Below, piece by piece: positions 21,801 through 32,038 of a DNA stretch of 64,000 nt (positions within the stretch are counted from its first letter, which is position 1; every line of letters starts with the position of its first letter). Origin of the DNA: Mytilus galloprovincialis. Its lineage: Eukaryota > Mollusca > Bivalvia > Mytilida > Mytilidae. The DNA is taken from NCBI RefSeq assembly GCF_965363235.1, contig NC_134849.1, positions 63,569,122-63,633,121 of the forward strand, written 5' to 3'. The notes beneath the pieces are model-generated. The model did no database searches. It was not told where the DNA came from and was given only the letters and a program-made list of their open reading frames with translations. A program made the position numbers and the translations under genes.

Positions 21801-22828
21801 CAGTAGAGAACATGTTTTTCAGATAAAATAGTATTCCATGCTTCTCTTTCATGATTTCTGTGTTTAAGGGGTTCTGTTCATACAGGATTCATCGATCCCT
21901 TGATTTTAAATGGTAATATTCAAGTCATTTGATTGATAGTATAACATTCAATCATGTTTAGTCTGACCGTTTTTGAATCACAGATGACCTAGGGTATATA
22001 CCGTTTGTTAGTGCCACAACCACACCTAATGCCAGTAATGTAGCTATAATTAAAAATATTTCGGCGCACTTGATTTCAGTACAGTTTTAGGCGAGGTTCT
22101 TGTTGCTCAATAATTAGGTTTCTGTGTGAAGATTTAAGGCCTATGGTGTGTCTTTTTTCTTAAAGATTTATGATTTATTATTACCAATTGCGAATGTATC
22201 ATACAAAAGCAGCAATATTCCACTAGCAATATTATTAGAAAAATCAAAACAATCAGTATTTCATAAGCAAATTTTAATAAGACTATTGCATGTATCTCTA
22301 CATCTTCTTTCTAATCTTTAAAAACCTAAAAAAAAAAGTAAAAACAAAAGCATAACCATGTTATCTATGATAATACCTTTTCAACATGCAGATAAAATAT
22401 GACTCAAGTGTATACCACTGACGAATTGTGTGTGCTATCAACCTTATCGAATGATATTTAATTCTAATGTTTTATGCATCTTTATCATATGTTTAGTAGT
22501 AAATACAATAGTTTTGTATATTTGATAAATAGCCTGCTGTTTAATCCATATCGCGCAACTTTGATGCGAACCCTTTATCGCATACCCTTTATCACACCCT
22601 ACCCTTTATCGCACCCCTACACAAATAGAGACAATACTAAACAAAACATTTTTAAAACAACAGCATGCAAATTGTAAGGTTATCCAGGTGCTTCGGATAA
22701 ATAATTGAGCAGTTCTTTTAAGGCCTTTGAAACAAGACAAAAGTAGAACTGAAGGTAACCCAGTGCTATGGATCAGAAAACAGTTCATATACTATAATAC
22801 TCTTCTGTTGAAATATATGATAAAGCGT

Positions 22829-22963
22829 ATAATACATGGCAAAATCCGTATCACATGCCGTATCACCCTCGACCAGTATCATCCCTCGGGTCTAAAGGCC
22901 CTTGGGCTGATATTGATGTCTCGGGATGATACGACATATGATACGGATTTTGCCATGTATTAT
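22829..22963. mobile_element. 135-bp foldback MITE
   Basis: The left arm (ATACATGGCAAAATCCGTA, then TCACATGCCGTATCA) pairs with the right arm (TGATACGACATATGATACGG, then ATTTTGCCATGTAT). The loop has CCCTCGGG and CCTTGGGC. It lies about 280 bp past the lectin stop codon. Confidence 0.8.
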
Positions 22964-22995
22964 TCTCTATTTATGATTTTCTATTTTTAAAGATA

Positions 22996-23001
22996 TTTAT
23001 T
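22996..23001 (-). terminator. Candidate poly(A) signal of the lectin gene
   Basis: AATAAA on minus, about 240 bases after the lectin stop. It is the nearest canonical signal I found; the distance makes it only plausible. Confidence 0.3.
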
Positions 23002-23238
23002 CTCTATATAAAAATAGTAGTAATACATTAAATGGACTTACAAAAGTTACGTTTGAAATGCATTTGATTGAAGTTTCTTTTGCACTATAGCCACTAGCGT
23101 ATTTTTTTTTTAATTTCGTTATTTGTGTTTAAAATATGTTAAATGTATCCCATATGTCTTTTGCATTTTCTTGATAATTAAAATCATTTCTCTCTATATA
23201 TATACATATTCTATATATATAATTTGTATCAATAAACG

Positions 23239-23474
23239 TTATGTGAACTTACAAAAGTTACTTTCACAGATGTAGTAATACTTTGTCGAGCAAATATGAT
23301 CAAACCAAAGTCTGAGTCCTCTTGATCCATAATTGTAAGCAACACAATTGTATGAAGTTCCCTTTGCACCATAGCTATTAGTCCATGGTTTGTACGTGGC
23401 ACGTGACTGATCGAAAGTCCAACGCCAATCTCCTTCCTTCAGGTCTGTCAATCCGATCCAATAATGTGCAGATT
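23239..23474 (-). CDS. Lectin exon 4: WIGL to C-terminus
   Basis: Acceptor TATTTTATAG before 23474. It reads SAHYWIGLTDLKEGDWRW, then a variable loop without EPN or QPD, then NCVAYN, LWFDHIC and YYICES, ending NFCKFT and TAA at 23241..23239. Confidence 0.9.
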
Positions 23475-26400
23475 CTATAAAATAAACATTGACAAAATTA
23501 ATAAATGAAAATTATAGAGCAATGTTTGAATAAACTGTTGATTTAGCGTATAATATTCGCACTACTTTATCATATTTAATTAAGATATAAATTTAAGAAT
23601 AAGGTGTAAGAATTAACTATTAACTGTTACAAAAGTAATGTTTAATAACGTATATTATCAGTTATGCACGCACTGTTGGGTTTATTATCAGTAATCCAGG
23701 TATTTTCGGAAGAATCGTCGACTTTTACGATGTATCCACCAATTTCCCTGCATCGACGCTACAACGAAAACAAAAGGTATAAGTAATTTCATTATTTTCT
23801 TCAAAGCTACAGATTAACTATCGTGTTAGTTAGGTTTGATCCAGTTCAATTTGTTTTCGACATAATTTGTCTTTTTATACGAATAAAAAGATATGTACGT
23901 ATATGTCCCCGAACCAAAGATAACATTAAGGGAAATATGTTTTGTAAGTTAGTTTAGAATGAACCTGATTGCACTTTGGACATTGAATATCAGAGTGCAA
24001 TGCTTTTGTCATAGAGGTAGTTTGAAATGATCATGGGCGCAATTAGATATCTTGACTGAACACGACCAGGCGTACTCTCTCCATGCAAACTAAATTAATT
24101 TACATCGACGGAATTATGGATATTTCTTCTGTTTTTGTTTTAACTATGCGTTTTATTTTGTCGTTACTGTTTTTCTACGTTTTGTAATGATATAAATTGG
24201 TTATATACTAGTCAAAAAAGGAACGATATACATGTTTGAACACTCACTTTTTATATTATATTATATTATAAATAGGAAAAATGGTTAAAATATCCAATGA
24301 AAACCATTCCTAAGCAAATCTAATGCATATGATTAAAAGAATCTGACCTAATTGGAAAGTTAGAAAATACCGGGTTATGGTACAAGTGTCACATTTATTT
24401 TGCAGAAAATGAAGACAAAAGTCGGCACTTAATTTCGAAGATGAGACTTAAGTATTCAGATATCTGTAAAGGCATCCAAAATTTTAAGCAGACCATGTTT
24501 TAAAAGTTTTAAGTTATAATATCTTAAATCATTTTTTTTTAATTTTTTGGGTGAATATATGGCTTTTTAAATAACAAAAATTGTAAAATAATAAACGTAT
24601 TTGGCTTACATCACTGGTTTTATAAGAGGAAAAATAACACTCTGTAAATAAAAGACAAATTGAGCGATTATTTATCTGGCTAAAGTGCATCTATTTTCAT
24701 CATATATGGGAAGTACATTGCCTTGTATCGTTTCTTTTGTTGACTAGTATATACCAATAAATATAATGTTAAATAATTTGTTTGGTTTTTTTTTTTTTTT
24801 CTTTTGCGAGGAAACTTTGTTTACAAGTTGGCAGCTTCGACATTGTTTTATGATGATATTTCTTTGATTATAAATTTGCTTATGATATTCTGTTACTTCA
24901 CAGTAATTGATTTTTTCGCGTCTCTCCATTTTAAGTGAGATTTTTTTTTGTTTCTTTAAAGGATGTGATGCGATGTAAAAATTTCTGGATCACTTTTATC
25001 AAACAGTTTTTTACAGGTTTAGTTGATCAATATTGGTTTTTTTCTGTTTAAATGATAATGAATACGGTTCTTATCAATAGGTGTATATATGTATGTATAA
25101 AAGGGAAATGTGGTATGAATGTCATGAGAAAACTTTTCATTAGACACCAAATGAAACAGAGATTAACCACTATAGGTCAAAATGCGTCCTTCAACAATGA
25201 GCAAAGTCATACCGAATAGTCACCTATAAAAAGCCCCGAAATGACAAATGTAAAACAATTCAAACGAGAAATTTCTGTACAAAACACTGAACGAAAACCA
25301 AATATATTACACAGCAACAAACGACAACCACTGAATTACAGGTGTATGTATGTTAATCAGTTGTTGGCATGATATATGTTATGCTATTATCTTGATATAT
25401 GATGAAGATTTAAATAAATATGTTAATCAGTTTAATTGAAGTCTGGAGAAAATTTCATTGTTTTAGCAATACAGTAATATATATCTTTTGGATTGCGTTG
25501 TGCGTTGAAGGAAACGACTTATATTGATCCCGTTATCATAAGATGTATAATTATGTTATTATTGTTATACATATTGTTCATATACACTGAGTTTGTTTAT
25601 AAGGACTGGTTACTGTGAAAGATCCTTGAGTTGGCTTTAAAGGAATGCCATAAACAGCACACAGTCCTCTGCAAAAGATTGGGTTGATCAAACTGTAAGC
25701 TTTTGTAAGAACCAATGCTAGCTACAAATGATAACTTACTTCTGCTGTAAACCAATCAGATTTTTCGGCACTATAAAAATAACAATGTCCGTTATGTTTC
25801 ACCCACTTCTTTTCTAAAAACAAAGTTAATTTTATTCGAAGAGATATACATGACGAAACCGGCACCAAACGACCCAACGACATCAAAAAGTCAACACATA
25901 GCATTCAACAACAAAATGGTTTATATGCAAAACCTAAATATTAAACTAAGTCTAAAACAGTTGAGAACAATTCATAAGGCGGCCGCATATTAGGCAAATA
26001 CCTTCAGTAGATAGCAGAGATCGGTCCTATACTTAGTTATGTACGAGACTAAACTTAGTTCTGTTCCCAAGCACATCAAATAAGCGACTACATTTTTTTG
26101 TATTTGCTTCATAGCTGAAGTCAGTACTTCTATGTTAACATGAAATATTGTTCATATGGTCAGAACTCTAAATTATTAATTATCAAACTTCGAAATTTTT
26201 TACATAGTCTGGATTTTCTAAATACACTAGGTACACATTATTTTAGCTGAATTTTCCAAACCTTTTTGAATTTGGGTTCTCAATGCTGTTCAAATTCATA
26301 ATTTATTGACCTTGTTCACTTGTTTCATACGAGCGACACTGAAGAGTCTTGTGTTCACGATCCGTTTTTATAATAAGTACTTGCAGAAAGGGTTTTTTTA

Positions 26401-26755
26401 CACTCCTCTATACCTTTAATGTACCTTTTATGTTTGATAGTCTTTCACCAAATGCACAAAGCTAAAACTTACTTTTGAAATCTCCCATTAGAACTTGGAG
26501 GTCACCATCAAGGTTCTTTACTTTGCTCCCAACATTACTTTTTAACGTTCCTAAATGACTCTTTAGGGTATTAAGGGTTTTCTGAATGTCGCTCTCAATT
26601 GTATTTACGGTACTTCCAAGATAAGTTTCCAGATTGGTCAGAGCTGTTCTTGAGTCGTCCAAGTCGTTCTTAGATTCATTAGTCAAACAAGGTAAATATA
26701 AACCAATTGCATATGTGCATAAACAAACGAGAAGAACGGGTGTTAATGCATACAT
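23239..26755 (-). CDS. Secreted C-type lectin, four coding exons, 225 residues
   Basis: Join on minus: 26755..26473, 25813..25740, 23758..23674, 23474..23239. The lengths 283+74+85+236 give 226 codons including the stop, and all junction phases agree (1, 0, 1). The product has a signal peptide, a coiled-coil-prone neck of about 70 residues, and one C-type lectin-like domain with the four core cysteines (GHC, CREIGG, YNCV, YICES) and the WIGL fold motif. It lacks the EPN/QPD motif, and the WND site reads LWFD, so calcium-dependent sugar binding is not supported by sequence. Such proteins in bivalve haemolymph are usually immune opsonins or agglutinins; this is family knowledge, not shown here. 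The exon 3 donor is weak (GTGCGT); the other sites are good. The intron between exons 2 and 3 holds a MITE and a dispersed repeat. Confidence 0.85.
23674..23758 (-). CDS. Lectin exon 3: CREIGGYIV helix
   Basis: Acceptor TTTTCGTTGTAG before 23758. It encodes RRCREIGGYIVKVDDS and ENTWITDN, matching the second helix and the following strand. The donor GTGCGT after 23674 is non-ideal, but it is the only site giving phase 1 and restoring the WIGL frame. Confidence 0.8.
24208..24747. mobile_element. 540-bp mariner/Tc1-type MITE in the lectin intron
   Basis: Ends CTAGTCAAAAAAGGAACGAT and, reversed, CTAGTCAACAAAAGAAACGA form imperfect TIRs of about 28 bases, with TA on both outer sides. No transposase frame inside. 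A (TTATA)n patch lies at 24250..24272. Confidence 0.75.
25100..25350 (-). repeat. Dispersed mussel repeat, 'GCAATCATACCACATCTTC' family, reversed copy
   Basis: Reverse copies of the GTCATTTCGGGGC and GTTGAAGG blocks, plus ACGACAACCACTGAATTAC at the right. Inside the lectin intron between exons 3 and 2. Confidence 0.8.
25740..25813 (-). CDS. Lectin exon 2: first cysteine of the CTLD
   Basis: Acceptor TTGTTTTTAG before 25813, donor GAA|GTAAGT after 25740. It encodes KKWVKHNGHCYFYS and SDWFTAE, the usual start of a C-type lectin domain. 74 bases, entering in phase 1 and leaving in phase 0. Confidence 0.85.
26473..26755 (-). CDS. Lectin exon 1: signal peptide and neck
   Basis: ATG 26755 in AGGAATGT starts a hydrophobic leader (MYALTPVLLVCLCTYAIG). 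It is followed by a Leu/Ile/Val-periodic stretch with no Pro after residue 25, as in an oligomerising neck. It ends AAAA|GTAAGT at 26473/26472. An AG at about 26776 (GTTTGTGTAG) could be the acceptor of this exon, with a noncoding exon further up. Confidence 0.85.
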
Positions 26756-26879
26756 TCCTGGTTCTTTGCTCTACACAAACAGAAACAAAATAAATATACG
26801 ATGAACAACATAAACTCCGTTGCGCATTTTCTAAATTATTTAATTGAACTTAGGGAAGCTCAGTAATAACAATTCTTAC

Positions 26880-26975
26880 TGATCCCCTATAGGATATACC
26901 AAAAAGAAAATATGATCCCCTACAGGATATATCAAACAGAAAATATGATCCCCTGTAGGATATATAAAAAAACAA
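26880..26975. promoter_or_regulatory. Three 32-bp tandem units with ATCC-N6-GGAT, upstream of the lectin
   Basis: GATCCCCTATAGGATATA, GATCCCCTACAGGATATA and GATCCCCTGTAGGATATA recur at about 32-bp spacing. Each holds an ATCC/GGAT pair six bases apart. The block lies 125-220 bp upstream of the lectin start codon, in promoter-proximal position unless a noncoding exon lies further out. A regulatory role is inferred from position and symmetry only. Confidence 0.45.
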
Positions 26976-27734
26976 TTATACTGCACTCGTTCTATTTGAG
27001 CAGTCAAAATGCGTTGACTGTATATTTCTATGTCATATACAGTCACTGACCCGATATCACTTTTCCTCATGAATATTTAAATAGAAATTGCCGAAATAAT
27101 ATTGAATTATCCATACGACCTCTTCAACCTGTTCTTGTTTCAAATGCATACAACGATGCGTGGAACAACTCAACATTGTTTCTTTTGCAATTATTGGAAA
27201 AACATATTTAATTTGTTAATATTTTTTGTTTGCAACCTATAAATCATCTGTCAGTTCAATGTCTGTTGGTTTTGGTCACACATCGTTGTCGATATCAATA
27301 TACATATTGTAATGGATTTTGATGCGACCGTCAAATAAGTGAGAGGTTTTGCTAGCTTTAAAAATAGGTTTAATCCATCATTTTATACATAAGAAAATGC
27401 CTATACCAAGTCAGGAGTGTGACAGTTGTTATCTATTCGTTTAATATGTTTTAGCTTTTGATTTTGCCATTTGATTAGGGAATTTCTTTTTTGAATTTTC
27501 CTCGGAGGTCAGTATTTTTGTGATTTTACTTTTTAAAAGGACACAGTTATAAATACTTAACCTGGTATGATAGACAAAAAAAAAAGAACACCTCTGGACT
27601 CGCTTAGCATATCCCCTCTTGAACAAATTTAGGAATCTGACAAACCAGAAAAGTGTTCATACGTTGCAACTCATTGATTTCAAACTGATGATCAAACATA
27701 AAGTCATTATGTAAGGTAGTTTCTGAGAAAAGTA

Positions 27735-28010
27735 ACAGTAGTTAGGCCGTTAGTTTTTACGTTTGAATTGTTTCCTATTATTAACCATGGTTTCAATTAT
27801 ACAAAGGACCGACATGACAAAATGTGAAACAATTATAAAGTGGGACGATATAAAAATAAGGACATTTGGTTTGATTGCAAATGAGACAATTCGTCACCAT
27901 AGTTTGAATAACGAAAACAAAGGCAATAAATTAAAGGTCACAAGACCGCCTTCAACAAGGAAAAACCTTAACGTATAGTCAGCTATACAAGTCCCCGACC
28001 TAGCTGTGTT
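27735..28010 (-). repeat. Dispersed mussel repeat, same family, diverged reversed copy
   Basis: TTGCAAATGAGACAATTCG, AGGTCACAAGACCGCC, TTCAACAAGG and TATAGTCAGCTATAC AAG occur in the order expected of the reversed family. The 71-codon plus frame at 27763 is a by-product. Confidence 0.65.
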
Positions 28011-28091
28011 GTCTACATTAAACAATCCATGACTAATGTCGGACAGAAATGCAAATAAATTCTTTTGTGAGATTTATCTTTTGTGTTTCCT

Positions 28092-28240
28092 TTAAGGTGG
28101 TACCCAACACTTTCACTAAAATCAATTTGGCTCGTTTAATTTTCATAAAATTTTCACAAAGAATTTACCTTGACCCTTTAACAAAAATATAAAAATTTCA
28201 AAAATTTTGAACCAACCATTTTATCATTAATATCTCAAAA
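28092..28240 (+). mobile_element. TTAA/GGTGGTACC MITE, truncated copy
   Basis: TTAAGGTGGTACCCAACAC, TTTGGCTCGTTTAATTTTC and ATTTTGAACCAACCATTTT match the left half of the element at 45788..46068. The right terminus is missing. Confidence 0.8.
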
Positions 28241-28244
28241 TAAT

Positions 28245-30190
28245 TTAGTAGAATACTATTTAAGATGCTATTTTTTTTTATTATGTAGAAGTTTCTGTCC
28301 AGGTTTTGTAACATTTCAGAGAGGTTTGGCCAATATTTTATACTATTTTACAAGTTACCAGTTATATAAATTTTGATGATCAATATCGTTGCATTTCCAA
28401 AACACTGTGGCTGAACACCACTGAACTTTACAGCATACATGTAGTAGTAATTGGGTTTAACATTAACGTGTTACAGCATGCACTGCCATGGACCAAGGGA
28501 ACATTTTACAAAACAAATGGTTGAATTACGACTATTTGTTCAAACGTATTGCTACTTCCCTTCAAAGTGCTCAACTATGATTTTCCAGTATTTTATATCA
28601 TATATGCACATATTTGTCTTTGCATACACAGAAACCGGACTTCTCTCAAAATTTCAAATGAAATCACGGAGAAATCTCTACTGTATCGTATGTCCTTACC
28701 AATGCCGTTTTCTTTTTTCTTTTTTACATGTTTGGATGTGTTGTTTTGCAATTTTATGTTCGGACATTAAATAAGAAGGGCTTTGAAGATATATATTAAA
28801 ACTGAGCATATGGGTATTCTAACGATGGCCTTCGAATGACCAAAAGATTGCGCCTAAATATTGGAAAAAGACATTAATAAAAAAAGGATTCCCCTCTTTC
28901 GACTTTCTAACCTATCAGTTCAGGAATCCTATGGATAATTCTTGTTATCATACCTTGCGTTAAAATGTTAGATTGTAATTGGTTAAACCAAATTAGGCCT
29001 CAATCATTATAAGAGTATCTGCAGTGATTATTATCTATTTTTACATGATTTTCAAATCCGAAGTAGAATCAGGAGAGCGACACAGGCTCTAGAAAGCCTC
29101 TAGTTAAATGATACAATCGTCTTTTTCTGTGTTTGTTCATCAGTTTAATGTTAACATATAAAAATTTAGATACATTTGAACTCTTTGATAACTGTTTTTA
29201 TCACCAACATATTTTGTTTTAACTTCCTGATACTTTAGTGTTTAATTGGAATATCTATAAAGATTAGGGTAGGCATACGGGCCATCATGGTCCTACAATT
29301 AAACATAGTGCAAACTATAAGCGATCTTTAGAATTGTATTTTGAATGTATGTACTTAATTAATATAATTCTGTTTTGGTTTAAAATAGTATTGCTTTTTA
29401 TTAGTTGTACAGCATTAAAATACACCAAATTCAGCAAAATTACTAAATTGCAAAATTTTACTTTTTGACATACACATGTTTGGAAATAATTGCTTCCTAA
29501 AATTCATCATTTGCCGAAGTCTTATTATTTTGCTTAGGGTATATTGTATATAACCATGTTTATGGGACCCTTCATAAACCGGTCATAAACATTTGTAGAC
29601 GTATGTAATTGTGTGATCTCAACGGGAATATGCATACCAGTTTAAATGCTTAGGAGACACATATTCTAAAGTAAATCTGAAATGTCATCTATATGCTTAT
29701 AGCCTTAAACGTAAATTCAATGGTTTAAAACTACTGAACGTGCTGGCAATTTGACAGCATAAGATAACACATTTAAATATCAAACATTTCTAGAAAAACA
29801 ACATTATTGTTAAATTCCTGCCAAAAATGATGAAACAGTTATTGTTTTTAAACCTTAAAATCCCGAACCTTGATGGAATTTGATCGTTTGAAATTTAAAA
29901 AATCTTCAATCAATTTGGCTTACAGCCATCAAGTAAGAAAGGTTTTTGGTAAAAGACCCGAAAGTGAATAGGGAGATACTCCTTTTTACCCGTTTACTTG
30001 CTTCTTCAATAGGAAGATTGGAAGGGCGACCAATTATATGAACCTTAACAGAAAGAATGAATGTGACATTGTCGATCTGGTATGATATGCTTTTACGCTA
30101 ACGATTCAGGTCGTGCTGGATCACGAAAGAGGGGTCCCTATCTCGAACGATAGAGACAACATCTTTTATAATTGTGCCTGCACCTAAGGC
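28245..30190. other. Noncoding stretch
   Basis: Two overlapping plus frames at 28451..28774 have no domain or signal peptide I recognise. There is an ACATTTAAATATCAAAC-type AT-rich tract and no second copies in the window. I see nothing else. Confidence 0.35.
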
Positions 30191-30196
30191 CGAGCT

Positions 30197-30364
30197 CAGG
30201 GGCGGATGCAGGAATTTTCGAAAGGGGGGGTGCTAACCCAGGGCACCCAGGGCAAAGGGGGGGGGGTGCAAAACATATGTCCCGATACAAATGCATTGAT
30301 CGGCAAAAATAAAGGGGGGGTGCGCACCCCCGGAACCCCCCCCCCCCCCCTGGATCCGCCACTG
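30197..30364. mobile_element. GGCGGA-type MITE, copy 2
   Basis: Begins CAGGGGCGGATGCAGG, ends TGGATCCGCCACTG; GAGCT lies at both 30192..30196 and 30365..30369. Internal marks GGGCAAAGGGG, CAAATGCATTGATCGG and a long C-run before the right end. Confidence 0.9.
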
Positions 30365-30599
30365 GAGCTGGGTACATTGTGGAATTAAATGTGCGAAAGG
30401 TTTTCTGCAGAACGCCAAAAACAATTATGGTCGGATTCTGAAGTATTTTGGACTTGTTCGAGTAAAAACATGAGGCGATTAACTGACACCACTCTAAGAT
30501 CGTTGATATATATATATATAAAAAAAAGTCCCTAATGAAATCAGAAGAGGAGACACCGTAATCAAAAGAAATTAACATATTTGACCTAAATTGGATATG

Positions 30600-30905
30600 T
30601 TACACAGCATGTTTGGAAAAAGTAAATATGAGCTAAGGAGTTTCCCTTAAAATAAGTTTTAACAACATTTATATCTTTGAATAAAACCTCTAGATAATTT
30701 TACAGAACATGTTTGGCAAAGGTAAACTTGAGCTAAGAGAGTTACCCTTAAAATATGTTTTACCTACATCCTTATATATCGTTGAATAAAAGCTCTAAAT
30801 ATTTTTACACATGTTTGGCAAAGGGAAATTTGAGCTAAGGAGTTTCATGTACCCTTTAAATATATGTCACCTAAATCTATATCTCTTAATAAAACCTCTG
30901 GTAGC
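30600..30905 (+). repeat. Three tandem units of about 100 bp
   Basis: ACATGTTTGGCAAAGG, then TGAGCTAAGGAGTT and AATAAAACCTCT, occur at about 30605, 30702 and 30806 with moderate divergence. Confidence 0.8.
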
Positions 30906-31239
30906 AAAATATATTTCTTAATAGCCTTGGCTCAAAACTTAGTATTAATGCAAACTCTGAAACTCTGATTATTTGGCATTTTTCCCAGTTCTAGATTAAA
31001 CACAAGAAATTTGAAGCTACAAAGAAGACCTGAAGCACAGTTGAAGGAGCAAAAAGGCTGATCCAATTTCCCCCTTTTTGAGGCTACGAACAACGATATA
31101 ATTTTTATCTTATATTTGAATTCATTTTCCCACACATATCAAATTATTGTTATGCGTTTACTTTTCTACATTGGCTAGAGGTATATGGAGAGGGTTGAGA
31201 TCTCACAAATATGTTTAACATCGCCGCAATTTTGCGCCT

Positions 31240-31500
31240 GTCCCAAGTCAGGAGCCTCTGGCCTTTGTTAGTCTTGTTTTATTTTAATTTTAGTTTCTTG
31301 TGTACAATTTGGAAATTAGTATGGCGTTCATTATCACTTAACTAGTATATATTTGTTTAGGGGCCAGTTGAAGGACGCCTCCGGGTGCGGGAATTTCTCG
31401 CTACATTGAATACCTGTTGGTGACCTTCTGCTGTTGTTTTTTTCTATGGTCGGGTTGTTGTCTCTTTGGCACATTCCCCATTTCCATTCTCAATTGTATT
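31240..31500 (+). repeat. Dispersed mussel repeat, 'CGGGTTGTTGTCTCTTTG' family
   Basis: CAAGTCAGGAGCCTCTGGCC, GGACGCCTCCGGGTGCGGG, ATTTCTCGCTACATTGAA and GGGTTGTTGTCTCTTTGGC in order. Other copies are at 55130..55320 and, reversed, 38262..38400. Confidence 0.85.
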
Positions 31501-31924
31501 ATTCCTTTTTACCATTATTTACAAATAAAGAATTAGTATTCAGAATACTTACCAACGTCAGCTAGTTATCTATTAGAAATTACTAAAGATTCTGTGCAAT
31601 CCTACTTCACAATGGTTTGAACTCCTGTTTTACCTGGCAAAATGTTGGGCAAAACTCCATTCTAGGAAGTTCATTAAAATGTAATTTTATCTGCTGTGAT
31701 GAAGGTTTCGTGCAGCATGCACTTCTGCCGTCTTTTCTGAAGATATTACATTTCATTGCTATAAGGAAATTTTATATTTTCTATTGTTGTTATTGTTTTT
31801 ATTCTGCTTGTTAAATTTGTTGGTTTGGTTGGGTTTTTTCTTTTATATAAAATATTCCTTTTCTATTTGATATTTAGGGGATAATGTGACAATATTATCA
31901 ACCTGAATATAAATATTTATTATT

Positions 31925-32038
31925 AAGGTCTTTCCTTTTACAAAAGGGAAAGACCTTACTGTATTTCTTCTGTTTATTATTATTATTATTAAGGTCTTTC
32001 CTTTTACAAAAGGGAAAGACCTTACTGTATTTCTTTTG
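31925..32038. repeat. Two tandem AAGGTCTTTCC hairpins
   Basis: A 33-bp near-palindrome starting AAGGTCTTTCCTTTTAC and ending GGGAAAGACCTT occurs at 31925..31957 and 31991..32023, separated by GTATTTCTTCTG and (TTA)n. Confidence 0.85.
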
